From Pseudomonadota bacterium (GTDB lineage: Bacteria; Pseudomonadota; Alphaproteobacteria; UBA6615), in NCBI GenBank assembly GCA_027618305.1, contig JAQCFD010000003.1, positions 1 to 39,326 on the forward strand: a DNA stretch of 39,326 nt, given 5' to 3'. The position numbers were made by a program, and so were the translations under genes. Below the pieces are notes generated by a model. The model had not been told where the DNA came from, ran no database searches, and saw nothing but the letters and a program-made list of their open reading frames with translations. Of the stretch, positions 8,611-17,141 are shown piece by piece. Within the stretch, counting starts at the first letter, position 1; each line of letters opens with the position of its first letter.

Positions 8611-9591
8611 CTAGAAGGCCGTGACGTCGAAGAGTCTCGGCGCATCCGGGTCGATCCGGATTCGGACCGCGCGGATGTCGAGCGCGCCCGGCACTTCGAC
8701 CCGCCACAGCTTGTGCAACGAATTGCCGGCGAAATCCTGAAACGGGGTATCGACGGTGAAGACATGACCATCGCCATGGATCACGAGCACCGGGCCGCCG
8801 AATGCCATCGCGCCCTCGGTGATCGCGGCGAGGGTCGCGTGGAAGCCGCCACCCAGCCCGTAGAGCAGGTAAGGGTCGGCCTGGAACGCCAGCACCACCG
8901 CGGTTGACCGCTCCGCCCGGGCGACCTCGAACAGCGCGGTAATCCAGGCAATATTCGCGGCATTCCGGCTTTCATACTCCGCCATCGCCGCGATGTCGCC
9001 GGCCCGGCGCCCGTTGTTCGAACCCACGATATGGGCCGTCGCGAACAACACCCCGTTGATCCGCCAGCGCGCATTTTCCACCAGCGCGGCGTGCGCCGGG
9101 GTCAGGTCGGACTGGCGCTCGAGTTTGACCTGGTCGCGACCCAGACTGATCGGTTCCGCGAAGAACAGATCGCGCAGCACCGACAGGCGTTCGCGCGGGT
9201 CGTAGTCGCCCCAGCCCGGCCGGTGGCAGTCGGTCCATTCATTGTCGCCCGGGGTGTAGACCAGCGGCCCGTCCACGCTGTTCATATAGTCGCGCTGACG
9301 CAGGAAAACCGCCTCGTCGCACGGCCCACCCCCCTTGATATCGCCCACATTGATCGTGACGTCCGGTGCTTCGGCGCTGATCTTGCGCAGCAGCTCTTCA
9401 TAGGCGGCGATATCCGCTGTGCGGTAGGGCATGTCGCCGAACGCAACAATCGTGACCGGGGTGTCGGCGCTCGGGTTGCGGGGGGCGGGTTTTTGGTGCG
9501 CCGACCCGCAGGCAGCCAGAACCAGACAGCACAACAGGGAGACGGTGCGCCAACCACGAAAATGATGCGCAAATGCTTGAAATATAGGCAT
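8611..9591 (-). CDS. lipoprotein metallophosphoesterase-like protein
   Basis: A 326-residue protein from ATG 9591 (GGAGG lies about 13 bases upstream). An N-terminal hydrophobic stretch ends in the lipobox LVLAAC, so it should be lipid-anchored after cleavage before Cys. The mature part shows metallophosphoesterase-like motifs: VAFGDMPY, NVGDIKGGG, YTPGDNEWTDC, TAHIVGSNN and VIHGDGHVF. These follow the order of calcineurin-like phosphatase blocks, but the first D-x-H block lacks its His and GNHE is replaced by GDNE. Activity is therefore plausible but unproven, and the substrate is unknown. It is divergent from the aap-type operon. Confidence 0.72.
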   Translation of the reverse strand: MPIFQAFAHHFRGWRTVSLLCCLVLAACGSAHQKPAPRNPSADTPVTIVAFGDMPYRTADIAAYEELLRKISAEAPDVTINVGDIKGGGPCDEAVFLRQRDYMNSVDGPLVYTPGDNEWTDCHRPGWGDYDPRERLSVLRDLFFAEPISLGRDQVKLERQSDLTPAHAALVENARWRINGVLFATAHIVGSNNGRRAGDIAAMAEYESRNAANIAWITALFEVARAERSTAVVLAFQADPYLLYGLGGGFHATLAAITEGAMAFGGPVLVIHGDGHVFTVDTPFQDFAGNSLHKLWRVEVPGALDIRAVRIRIDPDAPRLFDVTAF

Positions 9592-9749
9592 TTCGGGAGT
9601 CTGCCTCCGTGGAACCGCACCGATCAATTTTTTTGATAACCCTGTTGTGGTCGACCTCCCGATACAGGCAAGATCATACTAACAAAATAAGAAAGAACCG
9701 CCTACGTGGGGGAAATCCAACAGCGGATACCAAACCAGGGAGTATCAAA

Positions 9750-10781
9750 ATGAAAGCGAAACTACTGACAGGCATCGTTGCCGTTGCCGGCCTCATGGCG
9801 ATTGGCAGCAATGTAAACACCGCACACGCGGCCACGCTGGACGATGTCCGCGCCGCCGGCGAATAGAAATGCGGCATCAACACGGGCCTTCCCGGCTTTG
9901 CGTATACCGATGACAAGGGCAACTGGACCGGCTTCGACGTCGCCTATTGCCGCGCGCTCGCCGGCGCCGTGCTCGGCGATCCGAACAAGGTGAAATGGGT
10001 CAACCTGACCGGCAAGAACCGTTTCCCGGCGCTGACCTCGGGCGAGATCGATGTGCTGTCGCGCAACACGACATGGACCTTCTCGCGCGATGTCGATCTG
10101 GGCTTTACCTTCGTCGGTGTGAACTATTACGACGGCCAGGGCTTCATCGGCCGGACTGCATTGGGCGCGAAAAGCCTGAAGGAGCTCGATGGCGCCTCCA
10201 TCTGCATCCAGACGGGCACGACCACCCAGCTCAATCTGGCGGATTATTTCCGGTCCAACTCGATCAGCTACGAACCCGTACCGATCGAAACCAACGAAGA
10301 GGCCCGCAAGGCGTATGAAGCCGAACGTTGCGACGCCTACACCACGGACGCATCGGGCCTCGCGGCCACACGTTCGACCTTCCCGGACGCCCAGGCGCAT
10401 ATGATTTTCCCGGAGATCATCTCCAAGGAACCTCTGGGACCGCTGGTGCGCCAGGGTGATGATCAGTGGGCGGACATCGCGCGCTGGACCCTCAATGCGC
10501 TGATCAACGCCGAGGAGATGGGCATTACCCAGGCCAATGTCGATGAACTCGCCAAGGGCACCGACAATCCGGAAATCAACCGTATGCTCGGCGCCGAAGG
10601 TTCGCTGGCCGAAATGCTTGGGCTGGATAAGGCCTGGGCGGTCAACGCGATCAAGGCCGAAGGCAATTACAGTGAGATTTTCGAGCGCTACCTCGGAAAG
10701 AGCACACCACTGGCTCTTGAGCGCGGGCTCAATGCCCTGTGGAAAGACGGCGGCATCCTCTACGCCCCGCCGATGCGATAG
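9750..10781 (+). pseudogene. aapJ: general L-amino acid ABC transporter binding protein (AapJ-like) with in-frame amber codon
   Basis: ATG 9750 follows AGGGAG by seven bases. It encodes a clear signal peptide ending NTAHA-ATLDD. Codon 39 at 9864-9866 is TAG; the same frame then runs uninterrupted to 10781 through KCGINTGLPGFAYTDDKGNW and on to the family ending GGILYAPPMR. The full frame is 343 sense codons long, as expected for AapJ/BztA. Translation stopping at TAG would give only the signal peptide and about 12 residues. Internal ATG starts would lack export. AapJ captures a broad range of L-amino acids in the periplasm for AapQMP. The permease and ATPase genes behind it look intact. A nonsense mutation, readthrough or a base-calling error are all possible. 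Confidence 0.87.
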
Positions 10782-10790
10782 GCAACGTAT

Positions 10791-10818
10791 GAAGGCTCGC
10801 GGGAAACCGCGGGCCTTC
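10791..10818 (+). terminator. hairpin between aapJ and aapQ, probable attenuating terminator
   Basis: A 12-bp stem (10791-10802 with 10807-10818, one G-U pair) closes a GAAA tetraloop. It is followed by a T-rich CTTCGTTTTG stretch but not by a clean T run. It sits ten bases after the aapJ stop and 35 before the aapQ start. In binding-protein operons such a hairpin keeps the binding-protein message abundant relative to permease message; that role is inferred here. Confidence 0.75.
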
Positions 10819-10852
10819 TTCGTTTTGACCTGACAGCAACGGGCAGACTTTC

Positions 10853-12043
10853 GTGACGCAGACCACACCGACCGACAATGACGGACGGTTCGAATTTCGC
10901 CGGATCCTGACCGACGAACGCAGCCGCGGGATCGTTATCCAGATCGCCGTCGTGCTGGCGATTGCGGCATTTATTGCGTTCATCACATTCAACACGATCA
11001 CGAACCTGAAGAGCGCCGGGCTGGCGACGGGATTCGGGTTCCTGGCCGATCCGGCATTCTTCGACATCAACCAGCCCCTGATCGAATACACATCGCAATC
11101 TTCCTTCGCGCGCGCCCTGCTCGTCGGCCTTCTCAACACGATCATGGTGTCGGTACTCGGCATCGTTGCGGCGACCCTGATCGGGTTCATGGCCGGTGTC
11201 CTGCGCCTGTCCGACAACTGGCTTATCAGCCGTCTGGTGACGTCTTATGTCGAGTTCACCCGCAATGTACCGGTTCTGTTGCAGATCATTTTCTGGTGGG
11301 CGCTGCTGACAGGCCTGCCCAAGGTCCGCGACTCGCTCTCGATCGGCGATGTGGCGTTTCTCAACAACCGCGGCCTGCGGATGCCGGCACCGATCACGGA
11401 GCCCGGCTTCCTGTGGGTTGCCATCGCATTCTTTCTCGGCATCCTCGGCGCCATCCTGGTAAGCCGCTGGGCGCGCAAGCGCCAGGACCTTACGGGCCAG
11501 ATATTCCCGGCGGGCTGGGTGAGCCTCGGGCTCATTATCAGCCTCCCGCTTCTCGTTCACATCGCGCTGGGACAGCCGCTCGGCTGGGAGATTCCCCGAC
11601 GCACGCGCTTCAACTTCCAAGGCGGCATCAACCTGACGCCGGAACTGATCGCGCTCTGGCTGGCGCTCGCGACCTACACCGGCGCCTTCATTTCCGAGAT
11701 TGTGCGCGCGGGCATTCTGTCGGTCAGCCGCGGCCAGAGCGAAGCGGCCTTCGCGCTGGGCCTGCGCCCCAACCTGACGATGCGCAAGATCATCTTGCCC
11801 CAGGCCCTGCGGGTGATCATTCCGCCGCTCACCAGCCAGTATCTCAATCTGACCAAGAACTCGTCTCTGGCCATCGTCATTGGCTTCCAGGACCTGGTCT
11901 CGATCGGCGGATCGATTCTCAACCAGTCAGGCCATTCGCTCGAGATTGTCGGGATATGGATGGCGATCTATCTGTCCCTGAGCCTGGCGACCTCCGCCTA
12001 TATGAACTGGTACAACAAGCGTATCGCACTGGTGGAGCGCTAG
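10853..12043 (+). CDS. aapQ: general L-amino acid ABC transporter permease AapQ-like
   Basis: A 396-residue His/Glu/Gln/Arg/opine-family permease with a GTG start. The first membrane segment is near residues 28-47. A binding-protein-dependent permease domain follows (about 85-390), with the late EAA loop EAAFALGLRPNLTMRKIILPQALRVIIPPLTSQYLNLTKNSSLA. The long insertion between the first membrane helices of the core domain is typical of AapQ and BztB, which are larger than normal polar amino-acid permeases. It pairs with AapM in the inner membrane. It starts 35 bp after the aapJ hairpin and ends three bases before aapM. Confidence 0.93.
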   Translation: MTQTTPTDNDGRFEFRRILTDERSRGIVIQIAVVLAIAAFIAFITFNTITNLKSAGLATGFGFLADPAFFDINQPLIEYTSQSSFARALLVGLLNTIMVSVLGIVAATLIGFMAGVLRLSDNWLISRLVTSYVEFTRNVPVLLQIIFWWALLTGLPKVRDSLSIGDVAFLNNRGLRMPAPITEPGFLWVAIAFFLGILGAILVSRWARKRQDLTGQIFPAGWVSLGLIISLPLLVHIALGQPLGWEIPRRTRFNFQGGINLTPELIALWLALATYTGAFISEIVRAGILSVSRGQSEAAFALGLRPNLTMRKIILPQALRVIIPPLTSQYLNLTKNSSLAIVIGFQDLVSIGGSILNQSGHSLEIVGIWMAIYLSLSLATSAYMNWYNKRIALVER

Positions 12044-12046
12044 GCG

Positions 12047-13153
12047 ATGCACGAACCCTTCCACAGAACCCACGAAGAGATGCTTCCTGAGCGCCCCGCC
12101 CCGCTGGCGAGCGTCGGGCTTGTCGGTTGGCTGCGTGCGAGCCTTTTTTCGAGCCTGTCCAACACGATCCTGACCCTCGTCGCACTCTACATCCTGTGGC
12201 TCGCGGTCCCCACCTTCCTCGATTGGGCATTCTTCAGCGGCCAGCTTGCGGGCGAAGACCGGTTTTCCTGCGGCAACCACGGTGCCTGCTGGGCCTGGAT
12301 CGATCAGCGCATCGGTCAGTTTCTCTATGGCTTCTACCCGTCGGACGAGACCTGGCGGATCAACATCGCCTTCCTCCTGCTGTTCCCCGCACTGGCGCCA
12401 TGGTTGATGGACAATGTGCCGGGCAAGGCGCATCTGCGCTGGTTCTCCGTCATCTACCCGTTCATCGCGGTGTACCTGCTCGTCGGTGGCTTCGGGCTCG
12501 AAGAGGTGACGACCGACAAGCTCGGTGGCTTCAGCCTCAACCTCGTGGTCGGCCTTGCGGGTATCGTCCTCTCATTGCCGATCGGCATCCTGCTGGCGCT
12601 CGGCCGCCAGTCGCGCCTGCCCCTGATCCGCTGGTTCTCGATTATCTTTATCGAGGTGGTTCGGGGCGTCCCCCTGATCACGCTCCTGTTCGTCTCGAAC
12701 ATCATCCTTCCGATCTTCCTTCCCGCCGACGTGGCGCTGGACTCGGTGATCCGCGTGATCGTAATGGTGACGGCCTTCGCCTCGGCCTATATGGCGGAAG
12801 TCATCCGCGGCGGCCTGCAGGCGATCCCCAACGGCCAGTATGAAGCCGCCCAGGCCATGGGGCTGAACTATTGGAAATCCATGCGCCTGATTATCCTGCC
12901 TCAGGCCCTGAAGATTTCGATCCCGGGTATCGTCAACACCTTCATCGGCCTGTTCAAGGACACCACGCTGGTGATCGTGATCGGCCTGTTTGATATCCTG
13001 GGCATCGCCAATGCCATGGTCTCGAATGCCGACTGGCTCGGGCTTTCGTCCGAGACCTACGTCTTTGTGTCCTTCTTCTTCTTCGTGGTCTGCTTTGCCA
13101 TGTCGCGCTATTCGATGCGCCTGGAAAGCAAACTCGACACCGACAAACGCTGA
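12047..13153 (+). CDS. aapM: general L-amino acid ABC transporter permease AapM-like
   Basis: A 368-residue inner-membrane permease of the same family as AapQ. It has an N-terminal membrane helix (about residues 38-58), then a non-conserved loop containing CGNHGACWAWI, and a C-terminal permease domain. The EAA loop is YEAAQAMGLNYWKSMRLIILPQALKISIPGIVNTFIGLFKDTTL. The length and the RGVPLITLLFVSN segment fit AapM. It lies three bases after aapQ and 12 bases before the ATPase gene, so the three form one transcript. Confidence 0.93.
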   Translation: MHEPFHRTHEEMLPERPAPLASVGLVGWLRASLFSSLSNTILTLVALYILWLAVPTFLDWAFFSGQLAGEDRFSCGNHGACWAWIDQRIGQFLYGFYPSDETWRINIAFLLLFPALAPWLMDNVPGKAHLRWFSVIYPFIAVYLLVGGFGLEEVTTDKLGGFSLNLVVGLAGIVLSLPIGILLALGRQSRLPLIRWFSIIFIEVVRGVPLITLLFVSNIILPIFLPADVALDSVIRVIVMVTAFASAYMAEVIRGGLQAIPNGQYEAAQAMGLNYWKSMRLIILPQALKISIPGIVNTFIGLFKDTTLVIVIGLFDILGIANAMVSNADWLGLSSETYVFVSFFFFVVCFAMSRYSMRLESKLDTDKR

Positions 13154-13165
13154 CCGGAGGGCCCG

Positions 13166-13930
13166 ATGTCCGCAACCGACCAAGCCGTGAACGAGGCGCC
13201 CGTCATTGAAATCGAGGGCCTGAACAAGTGGTACGGCGCATTTCATGTCCTGCGCGACATCAACCTGTCGGTCGATCAGAGCGAGCGGATCGTCATCTGC
13301 GGCCCGTCGGGCAGCGGCAAATCCACCCTGATCCGCTGCATCAACCGGCTCGAGGAACATCAGGAAGGCCGCATCGTCGTCAACGGCACCCGCCTGACCA
13401 ACGATCTCAAGCAGATCGACACGATCCGGCGCGAGGTCGGCATGGTGTTTCAGTCGTTCAATCTGTTCCCCCACCTCACCGTGCTGGAAAACTGCACCCT
13501 GGCCCCGATCTGGGTTCGCAAAACCCCCAAGGCCGAGGCCGAGGCGGTTGCGATGGAGTATCTCGAGCGGGTCAAAATCCCCGAGCAGGCGTCGAAATTC
13601 CCGGGCCAGCTGTCGGGCGGCCAGCAGCAACGTGTCGCCATTGCACGCTCCCTGTGCATGAAGCCCAAGATCATGCTGTTCGATGAACCGACCTCGGCAC
13701 TCGACCCTGAGATGATCAAGGAAGTGCTCGACGTGATGGTCGACCTGGCGGACACGGGCATGACCATGCTGGTTGTCACCCATGAAATGGGCTTTGCATC
13801 GCAGGTCGCCGACCGGGTCATTTTCATGGACGAAGGCCAGATCGTGGAGCAGAACAATCCCGATGAATTCTTCAACAATCCGAAGTCGGAGCGGACCAAG
13901 CTGTTCCTGAGCCAAATCCTGAGTCACTGA
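13166..13930 (+). CDS. aapP: general L-amino acid ABC transporter ATPase AapP-like
   Basis: A 254-residue ABC ATPase. Walker A is GPSGSGKST around residues 46-54, the Q-loop is in [13 protein letters not shown], the signature is LSGGQQQR, and Walker B is [12 protein letters not shown] followed by the His switch VVTHEMGFA. The RINRLEE-type segment reads [12 protein letters not shown], typical of polar amino-acid importers. It energises AapQM. A GGAGG sequence precedes ATG 13166. It closes the four-gene operon; a palindromic repeat follows within 40 bp. Confidence 0.95.
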   Translation: MSATDQAVNEAPVIEIEGLNKWYGAFHVLRDINLSVDQSERIVICGPSGSGKSTLIRCINRLEEHQEGRIVVNGTRLTNDLKQIDTIRREVGMVFQSFNLFPHLTVLENCTLAPIWVRKTPKAEAEAVAMEYLERVKIPEQASKFPGQLSGGQQQRVAIARSLCMKPKIMLFDEPTSALDPEMIKEVLDVMVDLADTGMTMLVVTHEMGFASQVADRVIFMDEGQIVEQNNPDEFFNNPKSERTKLFLSQILSH

Positions 13931-13968
13931 CGCCGCGGCGCGAGCGAAGGTTTGCGGAGACCCCGTCC

Positions 13969-14011
13969 TTCGACAGGCTCAGGACGAGGCCCTCATACTG
14001 AGCCTGTCGAA
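13969..14011. repeat. REP-like palindrome downstream of aapP
   Basis: The 20-base arms at 13969-13988 and 13992-14011 are inverted copies with two mismatches around three bases. The core TTCGACAGGCTCAG and its complement match the core of the palindrome at 2467-2531 with few changes, so both belong to one repeat family. It fills most of the gap between aapP and the AEC transporter gene. Confidence 0.82.
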
Positions 14012-14052
14012 ATATGCGGGCCGTCGCCCCAAATCTTTCAAGTAGATATTCA

Positions 14053-14979
14053 ATGTTCGAAACATTTCTCGCGCTCGCGCCCGTCTTTCTGCTGATCGCC
14101 ATCGGCTGGGCACTGAAGGCCCTGTGGCTGCGCGACGAGGCGATGTGGCGTCCGGCGGAAAAACTCGCCTACTTCGTGCTGATTCCAGCGCTGGTTGTCC
14201 ATGATTTGTACAACGCGGATCTCGCATCCCTGCCCTTCTCGCGCATGGTCATCGCGCTTCTGGGGGCCGTGATCATCGTCGCCCTGGCCCTGCTGGCCCT
14301 GCGCCCCCTGTTATCGAAGATCCTGGTCGAGGGGGACGCGAGCTTCACCTCCGTTTTCCAGGGCTCGATCCGGGCCAACTTCTTCATCACCCTTGCCGCC
14401 GCACCGGCGCTTCTGCCGGCGGATGGGGCGGCATTGGTCATCATCGCCGTCGCATTTTTCACGGTTACGGCAAACATCCTCAGTGTATTGGTGCTGGCGC
14501 GCTGGGGCCGCGACGGCAAGGCGGATCTCGGCGCCCTGATCAAACGCCTCGCGACCAATCCATTCATCGTCGCCACCCTGGTCGGGATCGCCGTCAACCT
14601 GTCCGCAGTACCAGTACCCCGGGTCGTGGATTCCACCTTCGCCCTGCTCGCCGCGGCCGGGTTGCCCCTGGCGCTGCTGACGGCGGGTGCGGGCCTTCGG
14701 CTTGCAACGGTTGGGGTGCATTTGCCGGGGATATTCATCGCCAGCCTCGGCAAGCTTTTGATCCTCCCGGCCGTGGCCGTGGGGCTCGGGACGCTGCTCG
14801 GCCTCGAAGCCTCGGTGGTCGCCATGCTGGTGCTGTTCCACAGCCAACCCACCGCCATCACGTCCTATGTGCTGGCCAGGCAGATGGGGGGCGATCATGA
14901 GCTGATGGCGGGCATCCTGACGACCCAGACATTGCTGGCCGTTTTCACCGTTCCGGTCATGCTGGCGATGTTCACATAG
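14053..14979 (+). CDS. AEC family transporter
   Basis: A 308-residue membrane protein starting MFETFLALAPVFLLIAIGW. It has about ten predicted hydrophobic segments in a 5+5 arrangement, as in the auxin efflux carrier (Mem_trans) family. Recognisable pieces are the DLYNADLASLP segment after helix 2 and the C-terminal HSQPTAITSYVLARQMGGDHELMAGILTTQTLLAVFTVPVML block. In bacteria such carriers move carboxylates such as malate or malonate; the substrate here is unknown. ATG 14053 is chosen because the first helix follows directly and the upstream frame enters the palindrome. Confidence 0.88.
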   Translation: MFETFLALAPVFLLIAIGWALKALWLRDEAMWRPAEKLAYFVLIPALVVHDLYNADLASLPFSRMVIALLGAVIIVALALLALRPLLSKILVEGDASFTSVFQGSIRANFFITLAAAPALLPADGAALVIIAVAFFTVTANILSVLVLARWGRDGKADLGALIKRLATNPFIVATLVGIAVNLSAVPVPRVVDSTFALLAAAGLPLALLTAGAGLRLATVGVHLPGIFIASLGKLLILPAVAVGLGTLLGLEASVVAMLVLFHSQPTAITSYVLARQMGGDHELMAGILTTQTLLAVFTVPVMLAMFT

Positions 14980-15102
14980 ATTTATGGCGGTTTGTGACGG
15001 GACCCAAAGCGCGCGCCCGCGAACGCCTTGCCTGACAGTCTCAGACGGCTACACTCGCACCTGGACGTGACAGAATCCCATATTCAGCAAAGTGGCGATG
15101 CC

Positions 15103-15546
15103 ATGAAAATTGAAACCATCGACCATATCGGCATCCGCGTCGCGGACCTCGACCGCGCCCTGGCCTTCTACACGCTGTTCGGATTCAAGCAGATCGGGAA
15201 AGCGGGAAACGATCCTGTTGCCGTGGTCATGAACGACGCCGGGGTCGAACTGAACCTGGTCTTCAACGCCAACGACGACAATGGTGGCGACAATATTCTG
15301 ATGGATGGGGACACGAAATATCCCGGCTTTACCCATGTGGCGTTTCGCGTCGATTCCATCGCCGGCAGCATCCGACTGCTGAACGAAAACAACATCGAGA
15401 TCACACAAGGGCCCGTGAAATTCGGGCGCGGCGGGCATGTGTCCGTCTTCCTGCGTGACCCCGACCGCAACACCATCGAACTGCGCGGCCGCGAGGAGGA
15501 TCTATCCGATCTCGGCGGCGTTGAATCCTACGAAAACGAAAATTGA
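15103..15546 (+). CDS. VOC superfamily (glyoxalase-like) protein
   Basis: A 147-residue single-subunit VOC protein with the start MKIETIDHIGIRVADLDRAL. Two beta-alpha-beta-beta-beta modules cover residues about 4-60 and 70-130. Candidate metal ligands are His8, His in GFTHVAFRV and Glu in NTIELRG, the pattern of glyoxalase I and related lyases or dioxygenases. The substrate cannot be named. ATG 15103 is chosen over the longer frame from 15028 because the fold starts immediately. It converges on the broken cysteine peptidase gene, 27 bp away. Confidence 0.87.
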   Translation: MKIETIDHIGIRVADLDRALAFYTLFGFKQIGKAGNDPVAVVMNDAGVELNLVFNANDDNGGDNILMDGDTKYPGFTHVAFRVDSIAGSIRLLNENNIEITQGPVKFGRGGHVSVFLRDPDRNTIELRGREEDLSDLGGVESYENEN

Positions 15547-15573
15547 GAATCCTGACCCTTCCGCGACGGCTAT

Positions 15574-16231
15574 TCAGTCCACGGTAACAGCAGCAAGAAA
15601 TGTCGAGCCGGCGAATTCCTGATCGGTCAGGCGCCGACGATTCGGACGACCGGGCCACGGGTCGCGGACAATAATGTTCTGCAATTGATAATTGCCGAAA
15701 TTGTCCTCGACCCATTCCATCGCCGTCATCAGAGTTGCGTGCCCCAGCGCACCATTGATGAGCGGCGTATCATTTGCCAGAAACCATGACGCCTGCTCAA
15801 GCGCTGCCGGATTCACAATCCCGAACTGCAAATCCGCCAAAACCTGGGCGGATGCGTAGAATTCGTTCCCATTACGGTCCTGCCATTGTCCCTCGATCGC
15901 CGACACAATTCCCGGGCCTGCCGCTGGTTCGCAGATGAATTGATTGCCATAGAGCTTCTCGACGATCGCCTCCTGCGGCACATCGAACCCCGCGATGCCA
16001 AAGGCCGCCTCGATGCAAGCAGCCCAGCACCATTGGTCACAGTTTTTGGCCTACCACCTGTCCCACATTGACGCCGACCGCACATTCGCGGGCCAAACCA
16101 GCGCCGTAGGGTACCCAGGGACCACAACTTCCGGCAGCAGCAGCTTCATTCGAGACCATGCCCATACCACCCATCGCCGCGAGAGACGCCGCCCCCACAC
16201 TTCGAATAAACTGTCGTCTCGACATCTCCAT
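15574..16231 (-). pseudogene. Tat-exported papain-like cysteine peptidase, frameshifted at an A5 run
   Basis: The N-terminal frame from ATG 16231 (or 16225) gives MSRRQFIRSVGAASLAAMGG. This has an SRRQFIR twin-arginine motif and a hydrophobic stretch ending near NEAAAA, but it stops at TGA 16037-16039. The next frame opens with QWCWAACIEAAFG, the nucleophile motif of papain-like peptidases. It continues through GALGHATLMTAMEW (candidate His) to IIVRDPWPGRPNRR (the Asn/Asp-Pro-Trp-Pro-Gly motif) and ends at 15574. Removing one base from the five A at 16043-16047 (minus strand) restores GQNCDQWCWAAC and a single frame of about 218 residues. The intact protein would be exported folded to the periplasm. 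It could be a pseudogene, a phase-variable gene or a homopolymer sequencing error. Confidence 0.8.
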
Positions 16232-16424
16232 AGAACAATCCTAGGTTATATTCGTTTGTCTATAAACAATTTTACGTGGCATTTTTCGCAGCTGCAAATA
16301 TTCGATTTTTCACACCACAGTTAGAAAATTCGGACCGCAGCGAACGCTCTCTTGCATTACGGTCCGATCTCCACCAGCTTACGCGCCAAAGCCTGGATAT
16401 CGGGCGATTGAGAAAGGTTTCAAC

Positions 16425-17129
16425 ATGCAGCTGATCGATCTGAGTGGCGAGATTTTCCACAAGTGCCCAACGCTGGCGAACCATCCGCCGGCGGTGATCA
16501 CCGACTGGAACACCCATGACACCTACCGCGAGGCCGAGGGGGTCAGATTCTCGATCGCGTCCAAGTTCATGTCCTTCGGTGAACACACCGGCAGCCATGT
16601 GGACGCGCCGGTGCATTTCGACGCCGACCCGAACGCGTTGTCCGTCGATCAGATGCCTCTGGAGGATTTCTACACCGATGCCGTCTGCCTCGACCTGTCC
16701 CACAAGGAACTAAAGAGCCGGATCACGGTCGAAGACCTCGAGGCCGCCGAGAAGGCCGCGGGCATCGAGATTCGGCCGCGCGATACGGTGTTTCTTTATA
16801 TGGCCCATTACGACCGGACCTTTGGCACGCCGGAATTCCTCACGGATTTCCCGGGCCTGACCAAGGAATCCGCCGAATGGCTGGGTGCCAAGGGGATCGT
16901 CATGTTCGGCGTCGAGGCCGTGAGCCCGGGCCGCCCCGGCAAGGATAATTTCGAGGTGCATCTGGTATGCCGCGACATGGGCTTCACCCATATGGAAGGG
17001 CTCACCAACCTCGATAAGGTCGTCGGCAAGGGGCGGTTCCGCTTTATCGGGTTTCCGCTGAAGATTCGCGGCGGGACGGGAAGCCCCATCCGCGCCGTCG
17101 CCGTCCTTGGCGAGAATAGCGCCGAATAG
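16425..17129 (+). CDS. cyclase family protein (kynurenine-formamidase-like metal hydrolase)
   Basis: A 234-residue protein with the family metal-binding motif HxGxHxDxPxHF visible as EHTGSHVDAPVHFD around residues 50-63. It starts MQLIDLSGEIFHKCP and has a late GVEAVSPGRPG segment with the VHLVCRDMGFTHMEGL block typical of the cyclase/KynB-like family. Members hydrolyse amide or cyclic bonds, for example N-formylkynurenine; the substrate here is not predictable. It converges with the SDR gene, whose stop lies four bases after its own, and the two stop regions form one hairpin. Confidence 0.88.
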   Translation: MQLIDLSGEIFHKCPTLANHPPAVITDWNTHDTYREAEGVRFSIASKFMSFGEHTGSHVDAPVHFDADPNALSVDQMPLEDFYTDAVCLDLSHKELKSRITVEDLEAAEKAAGIEIRPRDTVFLYMAHYDRTFGTPEFLTDFPGLTKESAEWLGAKGIVMFGVEAVSPGRPGKDNFEVHLVCRDMGFTHMEGLTNLDKVVGKGRFRFIGFPLKIRGGTGSPIRAVAVLGENSAE

Positions 17130-17141
17130 CCCCTATTCGGC
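17121..17141. terminator. hairpin spanning both stop codons of convergent genes
   Basis: A perfect 9-bp stem (17121-17129 with 17133-17141, GCCGAATAG and its complement) closes a CCC loop. Each arm encodes the last three codons Ala-Glu-stop of one of the two convergent genes. There is no U-tract on either side, so a terminator role is only a suggestion. Confidence 0.5.

Noticed and set aside
9864-9866. Pyrrolysine or general amber reassignment
   Set aside because: The cyclase and SDR genes (stops near 17129 and 17133) end in TAG as ordinary stops, and no pyl genes are in the window.
12572-13927. 451-codon minus-strand frame opposite aapM and aapP
   Set aside because: Antisense to two well-conserved transporter genes; its composition is typical of a shadow frame.
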